Shown piece by piece: positions 60,034 through 64,000 of a stretch of DNA of 64,000 bases. A program made the position numbers and the translations under genes. The stretch lies in NCBI RefSeq assembly GCF_041020765.1, contig NZ_JBEUEJ010000023.1. One strand, 5' to 3'. The notes under the pieces are model-generated. The model was not told the origin of the DNA. It searched no databases and was given only the letters and a program-made list of their open reading frames with translations. The stretch is from Kineococcus terrestris (GTDB taxonomy: Bacteria > Actinomycetota > Actinomycetes > Actinomycetales > Kineococcaceae). Every line of letters starts with the position of its first letter. The first letter of the stretch is position 1.

Positions 60034-60903
60034 GTGCGCATCCGCGAGGGGTTCCCCGGCCAGCGCCTGCGGGTCCTGCCCGCCGACGTCGCCCGCACCG
60101 CCGCCGCGGCCGGGCCCACGTCCCGGCTGCTCGTCACCGACGCCGGGTACTTCCCGCACGCCCACCACCACGGCCGCACCCGCCGCCGCGGCGCCAGCGG
60201 CACCGTCGTCATCGTGTGCGTGGGCGGGCGCGGCTGGTGCCGCACCACCGGTGGGGAGGTGGCCGTCGCCGGCGGGCAGGCCCTGGTGCTGCCCGCCGGC
60301 CTGCCGCACACCTACGGCGCCGACGACGCGCACCCCTGGACGATCTGGTGGCTGCACGCGGCCGGGCCCGACGCCCGCTCCTTCGACGCCCAGCTCGGCG
60401 GGGACCCGCCGCGCCCCGCCGTCGTCGACCTGCACGACGTGCTGGAGGTCCAGCGCGACGTCGAGCGCGTCGTGGAGCACCTGGAGACCGACGAGACCGG
60501 CCCGACCCTGCTGCGCGCGGCCGGCGCCGCCTGGTCGGTGCTGGCGCAGGTGGCCGCCGACGCCGCCGCCGGCAGCCCCGAGCGGCGCGAGCCCGTGCGC
60601 CAGGCCCAGGAGCACCTGCGCGCCCACCTCGACGCGCCCGTCTCCGTCACCGCCCTGGCGCGGGAGGCGGGGCTGTCCACCTCCCACTTCACCGCCCTGT
60701 TCCGCGCCGCCACCGGGGGAGGGGTCGTCGAGTACGCCAAGCGGCTGCGGATGGCCCACGCCTGCGAGCTGCTCGTCACCACCGACCTGCCGGTGGCCGA
60801 GGTCGCCCGCTCCGTCGGGTACGCCGACCCCTTCTACTTCGCCCGGCACTTCCGCGGGGTGCACGGGTGCAGCCCGACGGCGTTCCGGCGCCGGGAGGAG
60901 TGA
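60034..60903 (+). CDS. AraC-family transcriptional regulator
   Basis: A 289-residue activator. An N-terminal cupin-like sensor (about 1-150; HAHHHGRTRRRG, LVLPAGLPHTYG) precedes two AraC helix-turn-helix motifs (about 190-285; VTALAREAGLSTSHFTALFRA, LPVAEVARSVGYADPFYFARHFR). By position it controls the divergent seven-gene sugar operon. Its GTG at 60034 is the first start after the operon spacer. Confidence 0.9.
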   Translation: MRIREGFPGQRLRVLPADVARTAAAAGPTSRLLVTDAGYFPHAHHHGRTRRRGASGTVVIVCVGGRGWCRTTGGEVAVAGGQALVLPAGLPHTYGADDAHPWTIWWLHAAGPDARSFDAQLGGDPPRPAVVDLHDVLEVQRDVERVVEHLETDETGPTLLRAAGAAWSVLAQVAADAAAGSPERREPVRQAQEHLRAHLDAPVSVTALAREAGLSTSHFTALFRAATGGGVVEYAKRLRMAHACELLVTTDLPVAEVARSVGYADPFYFARHFRGVHGCSPTAFRRREE

Positions 60904-60911
60904 GGACGCGT

Positions 60912-60975
60912 CACTCACCTGGCGCGTGACTTACCTGGGACGTGACTTACCTGGGACGTCACTCACCTGGGACGT
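60912..60975. repeat. Four tandem 16-bp repeats
   Basis: Four units of the form GACTTACCTGGGACGT or CACTCACCTGGGACGT run without spacers (60912-60927, 60928-60943, 60944-60959, 60960-60975). The middle two are identical; the first has GGCGCGT for GGGACGT. The array begins 9 nt after the AraC stop and precedes the Schlafen-like gene by about 200 bp. It could be a repeat-protein binding site or a satellite. Confidence 0.85.
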
Positions 60976-61145
60976 CAGCGGTGCCGAGCCGCTGCATCAG
61001 CGGGAGGTGGCGTCGGGGAGGGGTTGACAGCCAGCCTGCGCGGCCACGGCGACGCGCCGGTCGTGGGCGTCGCCGGCGCGGCGTGTCGGCCGGTACTCGC
61101 AGGCCGGCTGTCAGCTCTGTCGGGCTGCAGAACTCCCCATGCATC

Positions 61146-61166
61146 TACTCTAAAGATGTTAGAGTA
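61146..61166. promoter_or_regulatory. Perfect 8-bp inverted repeat at the Schlafen-like start
   Basis: TACTCTAA and TTAGAGTA flank 5 bp (AGATG), ending 5 nt before the GTG at 61172. In a GC-rich genome this AT-rich perfect palindrome at a start codon is a strong operator candidate for autoregulation. Binding is inferred. Confidence 0.65.
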
Positions 61167-61171
61167 CAAAA

Positions 61172-62587
61172 GTGGAGCAGCGAGACGTCGACGAAGCCCT
61201 GGAGGCACCTCCGGAGGAGGTCGGCCGCGCCCTCGCCGCCCTGCCGGAGAGCCAGTGGTTCGAGCGCAAGAGCGCCCGCACCAGCCCGGCCAAGCTGAGC
61301 CAGGCGGTGATCGCCCTCGCCAACGCCGAGGGCGGCACGCTCGTCGTCGGCATCCACGACGGCCGGGTCGAGGGCACCGACGCGGACCCCCGGCACCGGA
61401 ACGAGCTGCAGCAGGTCCACGTCCAGCACGTGCAGCCGCCAGCCCGCGTCCACACGCGCTTGCTGCCGTGCCGCACCGACGACGGCCGCGACGACCACCT
61501 CCTCGTCCTGGACGTGAACCCCGGCGACGAGGTGCACGCCACCACCAGGGACGACGTGTACCTGCGCCTCGGCGACGAGACCCGCCGCCTCACCTACGTG
61601 CAGCGCCGCGAGCTCTTCTTCGACCGCCGCCAGGCGGGCTTCGAAGCCCAGCTCACCGCCGTCCGCCTCGACGACCCCGGTGACGTCGACGTCGAGGCCG
61701 CGCAGGCGTACGCCGCCCGGGTCGGGCACCCGACGTGGCAGGGGCTGTTCGCGGCGCGCGGGCTGGCGCGGGACGGCAGGCTCACCGTCGCGGGCCTCCT
61801 CCTGTTCGGGCGCCACCCCGGCAGCGAGTTCCCCAACGCCCACGTCCGGGTCACCCGCTTCGCCGGCCACGACCGCGGGACGGGCTCGCGGCAGCAGGTG
61901 CTGTCGGACCACCGGTTCGAGGGCCCGCTGCCCAGGCTCCTGCACGACGTGCCCGCGCACGTCCGGCAGGTGCAGCCCCGCCGACGGGCCCTCGGCCGGG
62001 GAGGGCGCTTCGAGCAGGTGCCCGCCGTCCCGGAGGACGCCTGGCTGGAGGCCGTCGTGAACGCCGTCGTCCACCGCTCCTACAGCCTGCAGAGCGACCA
62101 CGTCCACGTCGACGTCTTCGACGACCGCGTCGAGGTCGAGAGCCCGGGGAGGTTCCCGGGGTTGTCGGACCTGCGGGACCCGCTGTCCATCCACCGGTTC
62201 GCCCGCAACCCGCGGATCGCCCGGGTCTGCGCCGACCTCGACTTCGGCCAGGAGTTCGGCGAGGGGATCCGCCGCATGTTCGAGGAGATGCGGCTGGCGG
62301 GTCTGCAACCGCCCCTGTACCGGCAGACGGAGAGCAGCGTCCGTCTGGTCCTCGCCGCGGAGCGCTCGGCCGGTGACGACGGGGCCCGGCTGCCGGAGGA
62401 GACCCCCCTGGTGGTCGCCGCACTGCGCGAGGCCGGACGACTGAGCACCCGCGACCTCGCCGAGGTGATGGGCCTGGCGCGCCCCACCGCGATCAAGAGG
62501 CTCGCGCAGCTGCGCGAGCAGGGCGTCGTCCGCTGGAACGGGCAGTCCCCCCGGGACCCGCGGGCCTACTGGGACCTGCCGTCCTGA
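61172..62587 (+). CDS. Schlafen/AlbA_2-domain ATP-binding regulator
   Basis: A 471-residue protein of the AlbA_2 (Schlafen-like) family: WFERKSARTSPAKL (about 27-40), LANAEGGTLVVGIHDG (about 49-64) and HPTWQGLFAARGLARDGRLTVAGLLLFG (about 190-215). A HATPase_c_4-like part (about 290-390; EAVVNAVVHRSY, GEGIRRMFEEM) and a C-terminal winged helix (about 420-460; LSTRDLAEVMGLARPTAIKRL) follow. It is likely a transcription regulator. The GTG start is set by the palindrome spacing and the family N-terminus. It is convergent with the ABC exporter gene. Confidence 0.85.
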   Translation: MEQRDVDEALEAPPEEVGRALAALPESQWFERKSARTSPAKLSQAVIALANAEGGTLVVGIHDGRVEGTDADPRHRNELQQVHVQHVQPPARVHTRLLPCRTDDGRDDHLLVLDVNPGDEVHATTRDDVYLRLGDETRRLTYVQRRELFFDRRQAGFEAQLTAVRLDDPGDVDVEAAQAYAARVGHPTWQGLFAARGLARDGRLTVAGLLLFGRHPGSEFPNAHVRVTRFAGHDRGTGSRQQVLSDHRFEGPLPRLLHDVPAHVRQVQPRRRALGRGGRFEQVPAVPEDAWLEAVVNAVVHRSYSLQSDHVHVDVFDDRVEVESPGRFPGLSDLRDPLSIHRFARNPRIARVCADLDFGQEFGEGIRRMFEEMRLAGLQPPLYRQTESSVRLVLAAERSAGDDGARLPEETPLVVAALREAGRLSTRDLAEVMGLARPTAIKRLAQLREQGVVRWNGQSPRDPRAYWDLPS

Positions 62588-62612
62588 GCGCCGTGGACCG
62601 AGCCCTGCTGCC

Positions 62613-64000
62613 TCAGGAGTGCTGAGCCGTCCAGGCCGCGTGCAGCCGCGAGTACGGCCCGCCCGCGTGCGCCAGCTCGGCGGCCGGGCCCACCTCGACC
62701 ACGCGCCCGGCGTCCACGACCACGACGGTGTCGGCGGCCTCGGCGGTCGAGAGCCGGTGCGCGATCGCCACCGACGTGCGGCCGGACAGCACGCCCTCCA
62801 GCGCCCGCTGCAGGCGCACCTCGGTGGCCGGGTCGACCGAGGAGGTCGCCTCGTCCAGCACCAGCAGGTCCGGGTCGGCCAGGTGCGCGCGGGCCAGCGC
62901 CACCAGCTGGCGCTCGCCGGCGGACAGGCGCTCGCCGCGCTGGCCGACGGGGGTGTCCAGCCCCTCGGGCAGGTCCTCCAGCCACGCGGTCAGGCCCAGG
63001 TCGGCGAAGGCCGCGGTCACGTCGTCGTCGGTGGCGCCGGGCCTGCCGCGGCGCACGTTGTCCCCGACGGTGGCGTCAAAGAGGAAACCCTCCTGCGGGA
63101 CGGCCACCACGCGCCGGTGCAGCTCGCGCCCGGGCAGGTCGCGCGCGTCCACGCCGTTGAGCAGCACCCGCCCCGAGGCGGGGTCCACCAGGCGGGTCAC
63201 CAGCCGCGCCAGGGTGGTCTTGCCCGAGCCGGTCTCGCCGACCACGGCCGTGCGCGACCCGGCGGGCAGGTGCAGGTCCACTCCGCTCAGCACGACCCTG
63301 TCGGTGCCGGGGTAGGTGTAGGCGACGTCCTCCACGCGCACCTCCACCGGCCCGGCGGGCAGCTCCCGCACCCGCTCCGGCGCCGGGTCCGGCACCACGA
63401 CCGGGGTGTCGACGAGGTCGACCACGCGCCGCCACCCGGCCAGGGCGTTCTGCAGCTCGTTGAGGACCTCCGTGGCCGCCTGCACCGGGCCCACCCACAG
63501 CTGCGCGAGGAACAGGAACGCCAGCAGCCGGCCCAGGGTGATGTCGTCGTCGACGCCCAGCAGGGTGCCGACCACGATGACGAGGGCGACGACCAGGCCG
63601 GAGACGAGGACGCCGGTGGAGAACGTCGCCGCCGTGGCGACCTGCGCCTTGACGGCCTGCTTGCGGTGCGCCTCCACGGCCGCGTCCACGTTGCGCCACG
63701 AGCGCGCCGAGGCGGCGTGCGCGCGGATGACGTCGGCGCCCACGACCGTCTCGGAGACCGCGCCCAGCAGTTCGCCCATCCGCACCCGCACCGCCGCGTA
63801 GGCGCGCGCCACGGGCCGCTGCAGCTGGTGGCGGGCCAGGACCAGCGGCACGAAGCAGCCGATCACCACCAGGGCCAGCTGCCAGGAGTAGACGAACATC
63901 AGCGCCGTCGCCAGGACGACCTGCCCCAGCGACAGGACGAGCACGAGCATGCCGGTCTGCAGGAACGTGGAGATGGTGTCCACGTCGCTGGTGACGCGGC
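62613..64000 (-). CDS. ABC exporter ATPase/permease, 5' end outside window
   Basis: The C-terminal part (over 460 residues) of a fused permease-ATPase. Helices near the visible N-terminus (about the first 190 residues, entered at SDVDTISTFLQTGML) precede the ATPase: Walker A VVGETGSGKTT, signature RLSAGERQLVAL, Walker B LLVLDEATSSVD and the H-loop IAHRLST. This is the lipid/drug/multidrug exporter layout. The gene continues beyond 64000 and its start is not in the window. The substrate is unknown. Confidence 0.88.
   Translation of the reverse strand, partial: RVTSDVDTISTFLQTGMLVLVLSLGQVVLATALMFVYSWQLALVVIGCFVPLVLARHQLQRPVARAYAAVRVRMGELLGAVSETVVGADVIRAHAASARSWRNVDAAVEAHRKQAVKAQVATAATFSTGVLVSGLVVALVIVVGTLLGVDDDITLGRLLAFLFLAQLWVGPVQAATEVLNELQNALAGWRRVVDLVDTPVVVPDPAPERVRELPAGPVEVRVEDVAYTYPGTDRVVLSGVDLHLPAGSRTAVVGETGSGKTTLARLVTRLVDPASGRVLLNGVDARDLPGRELHRRVVAVPQEGFLFDATVGDNVRRGRPGATDDDVTAAFADLGLTAWLEDLPEGLDTPVGQRGERLSAGERQLVALARAHLADPDLLVLDEATSSVDPATEVRLQRALEGVLSGRTSVAIAHRLSTAEAADTVVVVDAGRVVEVGPAAELAHAGGPYSRLHAAWTAQHS

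Noticed and set aside
60912..60975. CRISPR array
   Set aside because: The 16-bp units are contiguous with no unique spacers and no cas genes are nearby.

Overview
This window is a high-GC actinobacterial chromosome segment. The very high GC, GTG starts, class F sortase with a DUF4397 partner, sigma/anti-sigma pair and pSAM2-like integrative element all point to Actinobacteria. A Kineosporiaceae relative such as Kineococcus is plausible but not proven. It opens on the last bases of a 5S rRNA and a strong terminator, so it begins just downstream of an rrn operon.

Positions 156-24400 are mostly ordinary chromosome. They hold an XRE regulator, an SDR oxidoreductase, an LLM flavin oxidoreductase and a rhodanese. 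A cell-surface cluster follows (DUF4397 protein, class F sortase, ECF-like sigma factor, anti-sigma factor), then a degenerate ADP-ribosylglycohydrolase-like gene, a NERD membrane protein, a PKD protein, a lipoprotein, an alpha/beta hydrolase, a DUF2079 membrane protein, an HNH nuclease, an aldo/keto reductase and a Vsr endonuclease. A ribose-type sugar ABC transporter (ATPase, permease, binding protein) is divergent from a ROK regulator. Next is a compact ADP-ribose locus: an ADP-ribosylglycohydrolase fused to a dual-specificity phosphatase, divergent from a NrtR-like Nudix regulator whose Nudix box is degenerate, with a tandem repeat between them that looks like an operator. A 925-bp IS5-type insertion sequence splits a small gene at 24564-25950.

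Positions 26100-49129 form an integrated element of about 23 kb, bounded by a 16-bp direct repeat with GTGCAGCC-type arm repeats just inside each end. The left part is an actinomycete integrative and conjugative element backbone: tyrosine integrase, excisionase, second MerR-like protein, HUH replication initiator, FtsK/TraSA-type translocase, small membrane protein, SCO3933-like protein and XRE-TPR regulator. The cargo is DNA phosphorothioation (dndA divergent from dndBCDE) with a dnd-associated methyltransferase. No dndF, dndG or dndH is present in the window. In their place are an OLD-like AAA/TOPRIM nuclease, a translationally coupled trio (ParB-like protein, ParB-HTH-like protein, metallo-beta-lactamase-fold nuclease), a PIN_8 nuclease and a creatininase-like protein. 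These are candidates for an unrecognised effector arm of the phosphorothioation system, and this is the most interesting part of the window.

Positions 49167-59927 are a seven-gene sugar operon on the minus strand in which every neighbouring pair overlaps by 4 nt: DUF5107/TPR protein, cellulase-like glycosidase, binding protein, two permeases, GH36 alpha-galactosidase and an aldose-epimerase-like protein. A divergent AraC regulator flanks it. The window ends with a 16-bp tandem repeat array, a Schlafen/AlbA-type regulator with a perfect inverted repeat at its start, and the 3' part of an ABC exporter gene that runs off the end.
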